Shown: positions 22,900 to 34,220, numbered from the stretch's first letter. The stretch is DNA of 64,000 nucleotides from Amblyomma americanum (GCF_052857255.1 NW_027526484.1:593501-657500), one strand, 5' to 3'. Notes: generated by a model not told the origin, from the sequence alone. Made by a program: numbers and translations.

Positions 22900-24740
22900 A
22901 AGAGTAAGAATTTTCTTGTCTTTTTCAACGCACATGACCACGCCAAAAGATACTTGCAGAGCGGAAAACCAATTCGCGCAGTCTGAGCAGTGTATGCTCG
23001 CTATTTTTTCCACTGCACATTAGCTTTCCCTCGGGCCTTAGTGTCGTTGCCTTTACTGTCGTTGCCTTACGTGGTATTGTGTCTTAGGCAAGTAATTTTA
23101 TAGGTGCTTGAAGCTAAAGATATGTACAACGCATATTTCTTTTATCCCTTGTTAGCGGAGCGCAAAAGTTATTGATTTCTGTATTTTACCCTTATAACAA
23201 CATATAAAAGTATGCAAACTCTTCGCTTTAAAGCTGCATTGTTATTAATGGCACTGACACGCAAGCATTTATGGCTCCGAAGCATTTATGACACTTATCT
23301 GGCGTAGAGTGTCATGAGCCGAAATCCTCGTATTATACAGCCGCCAAGGCTCCCGCGGCAACAAGGCTGAGGAGCAGGTTTCGAAGCGTTACGTTTCCCA
23401 CAGCCCCGGGCTAGAAATAAGTCCTCTGGTCACATGTCGACGAATTCAACGAGAATAAGACGGAAAGCGTGCGGATATTTGACTTCACGTTGACTAGCGC
23501 AAGATATTGGGAATTTATTCGGAGCATATAGTGCATCATGCGCACGGCGTTGTTCTGGCACATGAAATATCATTAACCATCGTTTGTATTTTTTGCATTT
23601 AATGCTTTTAGTCGCAGTGGTCCACGCGCAGCTGCAGGAACAGAGGAAGAACACAAAAGCGAACCTAAACGAACTTTGGCGAAACTTTCAGTGACCCCAT
23701 GCTGCCTACGTGCTGCGCTGCCGCCGGAGCAGCGCATGCGTCAACAACACCATCTATATCATGTGCCCCGCCGTTTACTGAGCACGCGCGGGTCACGCAG
23801 CTCATCGCAGCGTCGGAATGAATACATATCCGAGTCGCAGCAACCATGTTAGCTCAAGGGATTGCTCTAGCCACAGATACCTCCTCCCCGAACCTCACTC
23901 TAACCTGGCATGCAAGTCGTTGAAGCTAATGCCAAGTGAATTTGCTTATAGACTACTTATCTTGCAGTAAGTGTGGCAATAACAATAATACGGTCGCTTA
24001 CGACAGTATGAAGGTTCATACGCAGCAAAGCACTAAGATGAAAGAAAATAATTATAAAAATTTATGGCACACTTTCGATGTCAATCAGCTTTCGCTGATT
24101 ACTTTGGCTTCGCTTTTCTTACTTTTGATTCGTCCCAACTGCACCGCGAAAAATTAGCTTTGAGACAAGGAAAAGTGCAGTATATTTATACTATCTCACT
24201 TCTATTTGACTAAAAAAAGCGGCTGATGGCTTCCCAAAACTCGACTGCACCTACCATGATATTTGAGACGTTCTGGAATGTGGTGCGCCCTTTCTGCGGT
24301 GCATTTCATGCTTACATCTACTCTCTGCGGTGAGATATGGAGTCCCTTTTTGTTTCTGTAATGAAGCGCAGCATAAGAGGTGCCTTGCAAACCGGCGTGC
24401 TTCCCTTACACTGCGTTTTGGTAAGCGGACGGCTTTTTAGTCTCACTTTAAATTATAGATTCTTACGCCACCTGATCATTGCTAACGACAATGGCCCTCA
24501 TGAGTAAAGAGCTAAACGCAGAAAAATAAAAAAGCAGCTCCGATGAAAGCTCGAGCAGCATAGCCCCCTTTGACGCTGTCGAGTGCGTCTTCTCATTAGC
24601 TGCGGCATTACAAGGGACGTACAGGCCGCTGCTGCGAAGATGACAGGCTATAAACCTATAAAGTCTATATAATCTATATATACATTCTATATAAAGACTA
24701 TATCTGAGCAGGATCTTGTAATCGTTTGGTTTAGAGGCCA
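22900..24740. other. Intron 5, nothing recognised
   Basis: No exon or repeat was identified in this stretch. Confidence 0.4.
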
Positions 24741-24753
24741 AAGGCTCACGCAC

Positions 24754-24933
24754 TCCAAATTTCCGTAGGGGCACCGTAGCTGTGTCCAACAAGGATATAG
24801 ACAATGCTGAAGAACCGGATGCCGTGCAGGAACCTCATGTTGTAGGCGTCAGAGCTCTTGTTTTTCGCAATTTGAAGCATCATGCGCGTATTAGACATCA
24901 CAGAGAATGATTTCAGAATCGATATAAGAACAC
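24754..24933 (-). CDS. NRF-6-like gene, exon 5
   Basis: The acceptor is TTACTTTATTGCAG. The exon reads VLISILKSFSVMSNTR and then NMRFLHGIRFFSIVYILVG and GHSYG. The HGIRF and GH(S/T)Y signatures are the start of the acyltransferase-3 domain; the His of GHSY is the usual catalytic candidate. The donor is chosen as GGA|GTGCGT because it leaves one base and keeps the frame into exon 6; GTGAGC four bases on would put exon 6 out of frame. Length 180 bases. Confidence 0.85.
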
Positions 24934-25471
24934 CTGCAATAAAGTAAGAAGTGAAGGAGACCTAGTTGAAAAATATTCATATGCGGCTTAAAGCTGTTCA
25001 AGAAAATATATGCTTTTTTTCGAATCAAAGTGCCGATAGAGAGTTTATAAACTTGGCTTTCCTTCTTTTTCTCTCTTGAGTTAAAATCAAATGAAGAATG
25101 CTTGCCCACGTTTCGGAAAGCATTACTCTTAATGTCCAGCATGGTAATATAACAGTATGAATAAAAGCAAATAATTTTTAAGTGGCCGTAATAATGATTA
25201 CAGAGTTAATAATAGAGCGCTGATAAATAAGGAAGGTAACAGGCTCTAGAATTAAACGCGCGGCGCAGAAAGTGCGCATAATGTAACAGTGTGCAAAAAT
25301 CGGAGATTGTTCACGCCCTTGTGCAAGAGCTCACAACTTCACTCCTCGGTAGTTATTTCCTTTGTCAGTCGTAACAATCGCTTCACAATTCGTAATACGG
25401 TACCTAAAATTTATCTTTGAAGGTTATATACTTCAAAAATTGATGTCAATAAATATTCAAAGATATTTATC

Positions 25472-25560
25472 CTTGCTTCTCTTTCTCGTTTCTTCGTGAG
25501 CTGTACAAATCGACGGCATTTCCAAGCACGATCACAAGGCCTAGAGTGCCAAGGAATGCT
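25472..25560 (-). CDS. NRF-6-like gene, exon 4 (membrane helix), donor lost
   Basis: The acceptor is TTTCTGCAG. The exon reads AFLGTLGLVIVLGNAV, a membrane helix, then DLYSSRRNEKEKQ. To join exon 5 in frame it must end after CAAG at 25472, but the next bases are GATAAAT rather than GT. Without splicing, a TAA follows at once. Removing one A would give CAAG|GTAAAT, a good donor. So either the site is mutated, the sequence has a one-base error, or an unusual intron is used. Confidence 0.75.
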
Positions 25561-25668
25561 CTGCAGAAAGAAAGGAGCATTAGATAACTTGCTGCTCTTC
25601 GCAGATTAAATCGGCCGAATTGCGGAGCTATTCTCAACGTTCCTGTGCAGTTCGTTCAACATACTTAC

Positions 25669-25810
25669 AGGATAGTAACCTGAGCTGTTGTGATGCGTGG
25701 AGACAGGCCTGTGATGCAGTTCTTGATGGTAGCGTCTAGAGTTTCAGGAAGCACTGAGAAGACAACGTCAGGCGCATCAAAAATACAGATCTTGATCATA
25801 CGGGTAGTCA
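25669..25810 (-). CDS. NRF-6-like gene, exon 3
   Basis: The acceptor is AATAGTACAG. The exon reads MIKICIFDAPDVVFSVLPET and then IKNCITGLSPRITTAQVTI, the end of the extracellular NRF domain running into the first helix. The donor CCT|GTAAGT is near perfect. It needs one leftover base from the previous exon. Confidence 0.8.
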
Positions 25811-26029
25811 CTGTACTATTATTTTTCGTTCACATAATGCTGTCATTCGTTGCAGCAGCCAAATGAGAGATTTTCGCCCGAAGAAATAAAAACTGCTGAT
25901 CATCACATTGGAGCGGGCAATGAATTTCGGAGAACCTTGCACAAGTTTAATGCTGCGGTGGCGTACCTGATTTTGCCATTTCACTGTAGTTCCTCCTGAC
26001 TGCAGACATCGAGCACACAAATACCTAAT

Positions 26030-27640
26030 CGCATGATTAGAATCGTCTGCTCATAGATATGCCCTCGAAATCTGGTAACCTGCCGAGAGAAAAATATCTG
26101 TCAAAGGCACCCGAGCTTTCGCTTACCTGATCTTTGTGTCTATGTTTCTTGCTACACGGGACATTGACACTAAAACCGGAGGCTGCAGGTGGTTTTACGA
26201 AAAACCAGCTGGCTGCCCGGCATGCAGTGGTCGAGAATGAAAATTCTCGACGACAACAAAATCAGGAGCGCCGTTTTTTATCTGCCTAGGCAGCTGCAAA
26301 CCGGCTTTCTTGAATGATACTGGTCTTTTCGAAGTAATCTTGCAACATTAAACAAGATAGGGCTCTAGTGGTCGTTTCGGGCATTTTCTTTGTTACAGCG
26401 AAGGCCATGGGCTCGGCCTGTTGCCTCAGTAGTCTGTACTGTCTGGTAGAATGTTACTAGCAAGCATCCGGCTTCCTGTATTCGTTTGACTCAGAAGAGA
26501 AAGTTGGCTCCGATACGCATGACAACAGTTTATTGTTTTCTTGACTAGTCTTATTTGCTATCTTAGAGTGACAGACATTAATCAGTTATGGGAAATAAAG
26601 GGCGTGTCGAACGTTCAATTATTCGTTTCATTCACTTTCCGGAAGTTTGTTTCCCTTGACATTTATTACGCACCACAATATTTACTCATGCCAGAAACTA
26701 ATCATTGGCCTGCAGGCAATACACTGAGAGCATATTTGTAATCAAGGCTCCAAGGTATCTGATCCCACCGCTTTATTACGGCGCAGCACTTCATGAAGCC
26801 ATGCCTCGTTCCCTGCGGATATCAGCAGGAAATCTTAATTGCGGGCCAGTTTAAGATGTCTATTTATTTCCTTGCTTTTGTATTCACACTCATGCGAGCG
26901 CTCGATTTAACTCATGCTCCTTGTCATGCCAAATGGGTTAGCAGGTATATGCAAGCCGGTATTGTGCGCGTCTACGAAGTGAGCGGCACTACTGCCTATT
27001 CGGTATGTGTACATCATACAGGAACATTTGGACGCACGTATGTTTGCTTACTCTTGTGCCTACAACGCCCAGATTGAAATTATTACGTCAGAATTAACAC
27101 TCAGGAAAGAAACATTTGCTAAGAATGTTTTACAGAATCAGTACTAACCATCTCTACAGCTGGTTTTCAGCAAACTCAAACCCATAAAGGGGAGCTTTTA
27201 CAACCGTCCTGTTTCTCTCGTACCCCGAACAGTGCTTCTGGGTGGGGCGAGTACGCGATACATGAGCTTTTCGGCGAAATAAATGAACGTGATGCAGAGT
27301 ATGGTGCAAATAATAGTTCGTTTATTACTTAAAAGGTATTTAAGATGGCAAAAATATAGAGAACTATTATGACCATGATTAAGGACAATTACGGCAGAAT
27401 TTAATTCGTAATCCCTCAGAATTTTCTTACGAAGATGCGTATCGGTAGAAACGTGCAGGCTGTCAATATGAGCCGCTAGAGTTCTAACTGCAACAGTTGC
27501 TATTAGGGCCATTCATTCAAAGGATATAAAAATGCAAAATACTTCTAAGAGGTTGTCCTGTTAGATTTCTGCACGAGGAAGTTAAGCGAATACTTTACTA
27601 CGCCAACCAGAGAGCCATTTCGGCTCGTCGCGCACTTCAG
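26030..27640. other. Intron 2, nothing firm recognised
   Basis: A good donor-like CAG|GTAAGCG on the minus strand near 26127 has no frame-compatible exon upstream. Confidence 0.35.
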
Positions 27641-27705
27641 CCGTATACCGTATGCCGTATGCCATGTGCCGTATGCCGTACGCCGTGTGCCATTTGCCGT
27701 GGCCG
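27641..27705. repeat. Heptanucleotide tandem repeat (CCGTATG-like)
   Basis: About nine 7-base units in a row, such as CCGTATG, CCATGTG, CCGTACG and CCGTGTG, with one or two changes each. Confidence 0.75.
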
Positions 27706-27804
27706 CCGAACGAGCTTGAGCCGCCGTTGGCTAGCAACACCGCAGGCGCTCTCCAACAGATGGCGCCGCCGTCGACGCCGCTGCCGTCGCCGTTCACTCC
27801 ACCA

Positions 27805-27808
<4 letters not shown>

Positions 27809-27877
<69 letters not shown>
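27809..27877. repeat. (TA)n microsatellite
   Basis: An uninterrupted TA tract of about 34 units. It creates false YI-repeat frames on both strands. Confidence 0.95.
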
Positions 27878-27880
<3 letters not shown>

Positions 27881-28790
27881 CTTCGCCTCAATCACGGAGG
27901 AAGACTATACAGGAGTGAAAACACCGCTGTCTGCCGCCACCAGATAAGGTCAGAAGCCCGCGGCGCCACTATCATGCTGGCGGCGCCTAGCGGCCGTTTC
28001 GGTTGCCAAGGCAACCGGTCGAACGCGTTGCTCCCGTTCGGCCGCGAGTGCCCGACTTCTATTGAGAGCACTCACGCGTGCTTTTTTACCGCTGGTAGCC
28101 CGAAGATAAACTGGTGCTAGGCTTCAACCATTTGAGCACAGTAAAAAATAAAACGTGTTCTTTTCCATGACCGCTATAAGATGACCTGTAGCTTCTGGTT
28201 TTAAGCAGGGCTTTTGTTTGACACCGGCGCGATGACTTTGATTGGATGGGTGTAAGCGCTGTTGGCATTCGTCGAAGGCAAACATGCCTTCATGTTCGTC
28301 GAGTATGTGACCACGCTAAGTTTCATCTACCGAAGGAGAACGCGGGCGTCGTACGGCGCAGCGTTTATGACTACACGCCAGTCGAGAAGGAAACAAGCGG
28401 CTACAACTTCTCACCTCGCTCACCTTCTCCCTGACACACTTGTAACCGCTTTTGCAATTTCGAACAGAACACCTGCCTCCCATCTTATTCTAGCAAATTC
28501 CGAAGGAGGCCGCACTGCGCGTAGCAACGCTGTTAGTATTACGGCCCTTAAACAGACACCGACAAGAACTGTTGCTGTATGACTTAAGGGCTCAGAAATA
28601 CAACGTCATGGCGTGCCCGCTGAAGCAAACACCCGTGTCGTCTGCTTGTCGTCTGCTTTGAGCATGCACTGCCGGAGAGCGCGCCGGAGCTGCCAGCCCG
28701 GGCGCTGCATTTTTGTTTCGCTGCGGCTTCAACAAGGTGCCGCATGGCGCCACTGCATGCGGTCCCGTCGGCGCATACAATTGTGACTTT

Positions 28791-29457
28791 AGAGAGTTTT
28801 AGTTTCATGTACGTAGAGGCTTCACGTACGTAGAGCTCTTACGGGTGACCAGTACGCATGCGCAGAACGCAAAGGGTATGCGCGAGTCTCACGTACGTAC
28901 GTGAGATTCGGATTTTTACGTTGCGGTCTTTGCGTTCCTTGCGTACGTAGCGTTGACAAACATGGCGGCGCCCTGTCCGCCGCTTCACAGCAATAACAGC
29001 TTCGTCGCTAGTCCCTCGAAGCGATATCGTGTTCTAAACTGTTGTATTCGCCTTCGATTTGTCCATTCTTACCCTAGCAAAAGGTTTCAAGCGTCAACTA
29101 GCTTTTGTTTTTCAGACAGAAGGGCGATTTTTCAGCTCTTAAGCCTGACGGAGTAGCGTTGGTCGTCGTCATAGCAACGGTCTCGCGAAATCACGAACTG
29201 AGGGAGCCCCAAACCAGCCAAACATAGCCAAACTGCCAAACACGAGGACAGACCGAATGGCCTGGCTTAAAGACCTGTCTTGGATGATTTAGGCTACAAC
29301 CAGTGTCTGTGTTTTCTAGTAGATGGCGATAGGAATAACGCGCGGCGTGTGTCGCGTAAGTGTAACTATAAGGGTTTCAAACGACCTGCGTGCAGGCTAC
29401 GTAGACTTCTCACATTTGCGTACGTGAACCCTCTACGTACGTGAAACTAAAACTCTC
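28791..29457. mobile_element. Non-autonomous TIR element
   Basis: The ends are inverted copies: AGAGAGTTTTAGTTTCATGT on the left and the complement of AGAGAGTTTTAGTTTCACGT on the right, continuing through TACGTAGAGG. The inside has further CGTACGTA palindromes around 28890-28950. There is no transposase. The exact target duplication is ambiguous (TTTA-like on both sides). Confidence 0.65.
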
Positions 29458-29547
29458 TTTTATCTGGTCGCCTGCGCTCGCTCGCGCTGACGGGAGTTTA
29501 ACCTCCTATATAGTCTTGCTCCGTGGCCTCAGTGCATTGTAGTCGTT

Positions 29548-29670
29548 ATGGAGAGCGCGAAAGAGAGACAAGAACGAAAGAACGAAGCGAGGAAGAGACA
29601 ACGTGCTGAGGAGACGGCAGAAGAACGCGCCGCACGACTCGAGAAGCATCGTAACGAAGATGCGGCCTGA
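29548..29670 (+). CDS. Short charged-repeat ORF, possible transposon fragment
   Basis: It encodes 40 residues made of basic/acidic repeats (RQRAEETAEERAARLEKHR). Related wording seems to continue beyond the stop in broken form. Such repeats occur in STPR-type proteins and in some tick Helitron-like proteins. This assignment is from memory and weak. Confidence 0.25.
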   Translation: MESAKERQERKNEARKRQRAEETAEERAARLEKHRNEDAA

Positions 29671-29923
29671 AGAAGTCGTGCCACGTCCCGGAGTGACTCT
29701 TGAACTGCGGAAGAGACCGGTTTGAATTCTCGAGAGTGTCGGAATGAGACGCTGTGTGGACGACGTGCCGAGGAAACGAAGCTTTCGCAATTCAACATGG
29801 GTTTACCAGAACTAAACCACAGTCAATTTTTTAAACTTTTTTTCCGTACCTGGGTAATGAATGACGATTTAGTGGAGCGACCATATAACCTCCGAATAAT
29901 TTCGAACTATCTAGCAGGCGTAC

Positions 29924-30142
29924 TTCTCACCCGTGTATGTGTAATAGACATAGCTGCTGCGATGAGGTCGTCTAGGTCGGTTTTGTTTCCGCCGTATGCC
30001 ACCACGTTGCAGTACTGGCCCCGCGCTGTCTTCTGACCGAATTCATTGTGCCCCACAGTCTCTACGCATTTGTCGAAGGCACCCAAGTTTGCCCGGGCAG
30101 ACGTCAGAAGTCCGCTAGGGTACTTTCCGGTGGCGTCAATCA
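29924..30142 (-). CDS. NRF-6-like gene, exon 2
   Basis: The acceptor is TTATGCGCAG. With one base from exon 1 it reads LIDATGKYPSGLLTSARANL, then GAFDKCVET, GQYCNVVAYGG and a terminal ITHTRVR. The IDATGKYPSG, LG.FD.C and RGQYC motifs are diagnostic of the NRF domain. Two donors are possible: CGG|GTGAGA at 29930, which would be phase 0, and AGAA|GTACGC at 29923, which leaves the one base that exon 3 requires. The second is used here. If the first is used, another exon must exist. Confidence 0.85.
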
Positions 30143-30149
30143 CTGCGCA

Positions 30150-31220
30150 TAACAGAAGAATTTCTCAGATCAAGTGGAAAATCTTTTCCCCGTAGTCCTA
30201 CTGCTGTACCCTGCTGAGAGAAATAACGCACAAATTTTGGCTGCGAAGTCTGTTTTACACCTTTACCAGGCACAGGAAAAGTGGTCAAGTCATTTTTTTT
30301 TCGAATTCTTTAGAACCCAAAGAAGGAAGCTATAGAAAAGTATGAATACAGTTTTTCGAGATGTGCCAAGCGATTGTTTCACAAATGTCTCAATCCTGTG
30401 GCACAAAACTTGTGACATTGCTCAGACGCATCAGTGCATTAACTCTGTGTGTCCTCTGAATAACGATTACCGCTACTAAAGATGTTCACCTAGCGTACCA
30501 CTGTATGTGCCGCGTCGCTCCATATTTCGTTCTTTTGGGAGAGACGCGCGAAATCCGTGAAATCCTCTAGGTTGTGATACATTTCGGTTTCTGCATTACT
30601 TAATTAATTACAAATATCTGTAGCATTTGCAGGCAGTCTTCTTTCTATAGTAACAAGTTTTGATCCATCTTGCACAAACTTAAATCACTCTGACAACCCA
30701 TTAATACTGCGAGAAGGGGTAAAAATATGACTTTCGTTCTGAACTACGTACCAATGCGGATATTTACGCGGGTTCTCACCTGCCAGTATACTTAATGATG
30801 ACTTTATAGGTACTGGAGCTCACCATGGCTCCATTTGAGCTCCGGGGCCAGAACAGAAGCTCCATATTTTTTTCCAGCTGCGGATTATATATTTTTGTCG
30901 CCTGCTTCAATAGATGAAGTGGTTTCCATAATAAATGCTCTTAAAAACACGCTTTTCTCTGATGATGAAGAAACTGCTGTTCTTCCACTAAGTGCGCTGT
31001 TATTAGTGCATAGAAAACATAAAACAGCAGCAACAACGTATGAAAAGATCGTTGATTTCCGTAGTTACGCCAAATACAAATTAATTGCGCTAGCACTTCG
31101 GTTTTCACTTCAGTTCCGTTGTTCAGATCTAGTGTTCACGGAAAGCATTGTAAGGTTAGCGATAAAGGATTAATGCCCATCTATGCGCAATAGGTCATTC
31201 TCTCCTTAACATTATAGATC
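30150..31220. other. Start of intron-1 stack, nothing firm
   Basis: A 112-codon plus-strand frame at 30835-31173 contains FLSPASIDEVVSIINALKNT, faintly like the linker before a LINE reverse transcriptase. It is too weak to call. Confidence 0.3.
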
Positions 31221-31234
31221 CGTGGGAGTCCTCA

Positions 31235-31345
31235 TACCACAGCTGGTGCAGTGGTGAAGTGGTTAAGCGATGCGCCACTGCCCTTCTTTGGCATGTGCTG
31301 GCCTGATGGAACTTTGGTTGTTTATTGGCTTGAGTTGAATCCCAG
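31235..31345 (+). repeat. Possible tRNA-like SINE fragment
   Basis: It contains AAGTGGTTAAGCGATGCGCC (A-box-like) and GAGTTGAATCCC (B-box-like), about 65 bases apart, wider than in a normal tRNA. Confidence 0.3.
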
Positions 31346-31413
31346 GTTGCTACTCCTGAGCAACATCTCGCGTTTAACTGAGCTACCACATGCCCCGGCA
31401 GGTAGGCAGGTAT

Positions 31414-31445
31414 AAACGAGCCCCTCATTTCCTTTACCTTTTCTG

Positions 31446-31521
<76 letters not shown>

Positions 31522-31553
31522 CAGAAAAGGTAAAGGAAATGAGGGGCTCGTTT
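31414..31553. repeat. 140-bp perfect palindrome with a TA core
   Basis: Arms of 36 bases (31414-31449 and 31518-31553) are exact reverse complements; the first reads AAACGAGCCCCTCATTTCCT onward. The TA tract between them is itself self-complementary. The right arm is the normal tail end of a family A SINE; the left arm is an extra inverted copy of it. Confidence 0.9.
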
Positions 31554-31761
31554 GACAAGCATATTAAGGAAGCCAACAGTCACGGAAACCAAGGGGCATG
31601 GGGGAATGTTTTAATCTTTTTTTTTATTTGTAGTGCGAATCAATCGGTTTAAAGAAAATTACTTATAAAGCAGCAGAAAAAACAACCATGCCGCCGGTGG
31701 GATCCGAACCCACGACCTCCGAATATCGCGTCCGGTGCTCTTACCAACTGAGCTACGGCCA
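31520..31761 (-). repeat. tRNA-derived SINE (family A, copy 2)
   Basis: On the minus strand the head reads CCGTAGCTCAGTTGGTAAGA with D-arm, anticodon-like arm and T-arm (B box GGTTCGGATCC). The body runs to the TA tract. The acceptor pairs only partly and U33 is replaced, so it is a SINE head and not a working tRNA gene. Its 5' end abuts the left LTR at 31762. Confidence 0.75.
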
Positions 31762-32333
31762 CCTGAGTGTACTTTCCCGCGAGGCACCGTGCAGCGGCAG
31801 TCTCACCTCGAGGCTGAGCGCATGCCCTTGTCAGTTACATTAACTGGCAAAAGAGGGCGCCAGCATCGCTGCGCGCGAGACTGCCAAAGCCCGCGCGCGG
31901 GAGAGGGGGCATGGGGCGCTTCGGCTGGAATCGTCGGCGTGATCGGACGTGTCTCTCGCGGCTCCGCTCTTCGCCGGCGGGGCGAGGAAGCGACGTGGAG
32001 ACAGGCTCCCGTACTTGTCCCGTACGGCCTTCGGAGTATATATCCCTTGCCCTAGCGCGGGCGAACATTCGCTCGGAACCTTGCTGGTGAGTCGGACGAC
32101 CTTGATTCATTAGCATACCTTGTTGCTAGCTGGCGTTATTGTTTCTGTAGCAATAAATGCCTGTTTGTGTCCACTAATGTGTCGTACTTTTGTTCCCCCA
32201 GAGCAAGGCCCGCCGTGGTCGGCGAGCGCGCGGTAGCGTACGCGATTACGGGGTGGGTTCGGGCGCCTTTGAACCGTGTCAGCCGCGATTGAGTGGGGAG
32301 AACGTACTTGTCTCCCAAAATCAAACCCCCACA
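31762..32333 (+). repeat. Left LTR, missing its first bases
   Basis: It aligns with 33656-34220 but lacks the first dozen or so bases of the right LTR, where a SINE head adjoins. It carries TATATAT (32035-32043) and AATAAA (32153-32158). Confidence 0.8.
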
Positions 32334-33643
32334 TCTGGCAGCACAACGTGGGGCCTGTTCTTAGAACATTGGACGACTGTCGGTTCGGTTCGAGGAACGT
32401 TCTTTGTCCGGACTTGACAAGTGCTAGGCCTAGAGTGAATTTTGATCGCTAGGACCTGCGGCATGCTTTCTTTAGTGCGAGGTGTATTGCGCTGCAGCAT
32501 GTTTGAACTTTTCGACATGCTCAGCACATTTTTAATTAAGATTTCCCTGGAGTTTCTTCATGAGAATCACTTGGTCCGCATCGAGGGAGCGCGAGGCCTA
32601 GCGCCCGCGGAGTCGCCGAGCCCGAAGCGAGTGAGTACGGAAGCCGCGTGGGTGGTCCGAGCTTCTGTATATACTTTGTCTTCTGTCTCTTTTTCGGCTA
32701 TGCGAGTCGCGGCTCCGGGTGCCGGGTGGCCTGAGGCCACGGGTGCCTCTACGAGCTCGCTGGTATTGCAGCTCGGCACCGGGCGCTCCGACCCCGTCCG
32801 ATGCGGTGGGCGCCGACCGCTCAGAAGCTGCTTTGTGCAGTGAGCGGGGTAGGACCACCCCACAAAGCTGACGTCTCCTCGCGGCTGCGCGCACATAACC
32901 CGTTTCGGGTCTTTGTTGTGGTCACGATCGTTGTCGGAGTGGTAGTTAGGCCTGAGGCTTTTCGGAGCTGCCTGCACCACGTTAAAAGAGACACGACCAC
33001 TGGACCGTGTCGTTGAGAGGGGGCACATTTTGCTGCCCGTCTGTTTTTTTTGTAACCTCGCACGAACTGAGCAGTCTCGTTCAACTCAAGAAAGGGCTTT
33101 GTTCACTCGAACTTTGCGCTTGCACAGCCACCGACACGTTTTGCTAGCGAGTTAGGCATTGTGCCACGAGGCCCTTGCGGATGCCACTTCCCCTCCCGTG
33201 ACCTACGTTAAAGGCACGCCGAGAGCGTTTCGGCAATTTTGCAGATCCGGTGGAGCCACCCAGGCTTGCTGTCCGGTGCACATCGTCTCGCTGCCACCTG
33301 CTGCGACGGAGCGGATTGTATACTGTTCGCCGCATCCATCCGGGGCAGCTGTGGCGAGACCAGTCAGCAGTCACCTCCGGCTGCTGCTGCCCTAACGACT
33401 ACTGCAGGATCCTGGCCTGCAGTTTTCCCACCGGCCTTCGATTCGCGGGCCTGCGGACACGGTAGTCCGCGGGCCATACGAGTCGTCCCAGCGGAGACCT
33501 TCACGCCGCCTTCGGAACACCGCGGAAGTCGGCGTGACCTCCGCTGCAAGACGTGCCTCAAGGACATGAAGACCAGGAGACTCCTCCATAGCATGTACTT
33601 TCAGGCGCGTGGGTCTATTTAAGTTTGGGGGGAAGTGGGGACC

Positions 33644-34220
33644 TGCCCTGCTGCCCCCTGAGTTTGCTTTCTCGCGAGGCACCGTGCAGCGGCAGTCTCA
33701 CCTTGAGGCAAAGCGCATTCCCTTGTCAGTTACATTAACTGGCAAGAGAGGGCGCCAGCATCGCTGCGCGCGAGGCTGCCAAAGCCCGCGCGAGGGAGAG
33801 GGGGCATGGGGCGCTTCGGCTGGGATCGTCGGCGCGATCGGACGTGTCGCTCGCGGCTCCGTTCTTCGCCGGCGGGGCGAGGAAGCGACGGGGAGACAGG
33901 CTCCCCTACTCGTCCCGTCCGGCCTTCGGAGTATATATCCCTTGCTCTAGCGCGGGCGAACATTCGCTCGGAATCTTGCTGGTGAGTCGGACGACCTTGA
34001 TTCATTAGCGTACCTTGTTGCTAGCTGGCATTGTTTCTGTAGCAATAAATGTCTGTGTCAGCCAATGTGTCATTCCTTTACTCCCCCAGAGCAAGGCCCG
34101 CCGTGTTCGGCGAGCGCTCGGTAGCGTACGCGATCACGGGGTGGGGTCCGGGCGGCTTTGAACAGTGTCAGCCGCGATTGAGTGGGGAGAACATACTTAT
34201 CTCCCTAATTCAACCCTACA
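33644..34220 (+). repeat. Right LTR
   Basis: It begins TGCCCTGCTGCCCCC after a purine tract and ends CCCTACA. It has the same TATA-like box (near 33932) and AATAAA (34044-34049) as the left copy. Confidence 0.85.

Larger units (their letters stand above)
31762..34220 (+). mobile_element. Non-autonomous LTR retrotransposon
   Basis: Two direct repeats of about 570 bp (31762-32333 and 33644-34220) flank 1.31 kb with no recognisable pol gene. Orientation is set by the primer-site-like TCTGGCAGCACAACGTGGGG just after the left LTR and the purine tract AAGTTTGGGGGGAAGTGGGG just before the right LTR. Short frames within the internal region, for example one at 32442-32843 with LHENHLVRIEGARGLAPAES, may be Gag remnants. 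Mobility would need proteins from elsewhere. Confidence 0.75.

Noticed and set aside
26127..26195. Possible exon ending in CAG|GTAAGCG on the minus strand
   Set aside because: No frame is compatible with the phases of neighbouring NRF-6 exons without a stop.
30795..30850. Candidate NRF-6 exon on the minus strand with donor CATG|GTGAGC and LAPELKWSH
   Set aside because: It fits the phase of exon 2, but the segment at 52493-52781 fits the same junction with far better family similarity, so this one is probably chance.
30835..31173. 112-codon plus-strand ORF with a LINE-like linker
   Set aside because: Only a short stretch resembles LINE proteins, and codon use is AT-rich; not enough to call.
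31690..31761. A tRNA gene
   Set aside because: It has good D and T arms but a poor acceptor, U33 missing, and a body shared with two dispersed copies, so it is a SINE head.
32567..33622. Several 100-150-codon frames on both strands
   Set aside because: GC-rich internal LTR-element sequence keeps frames open by chance; no domain was recognised.
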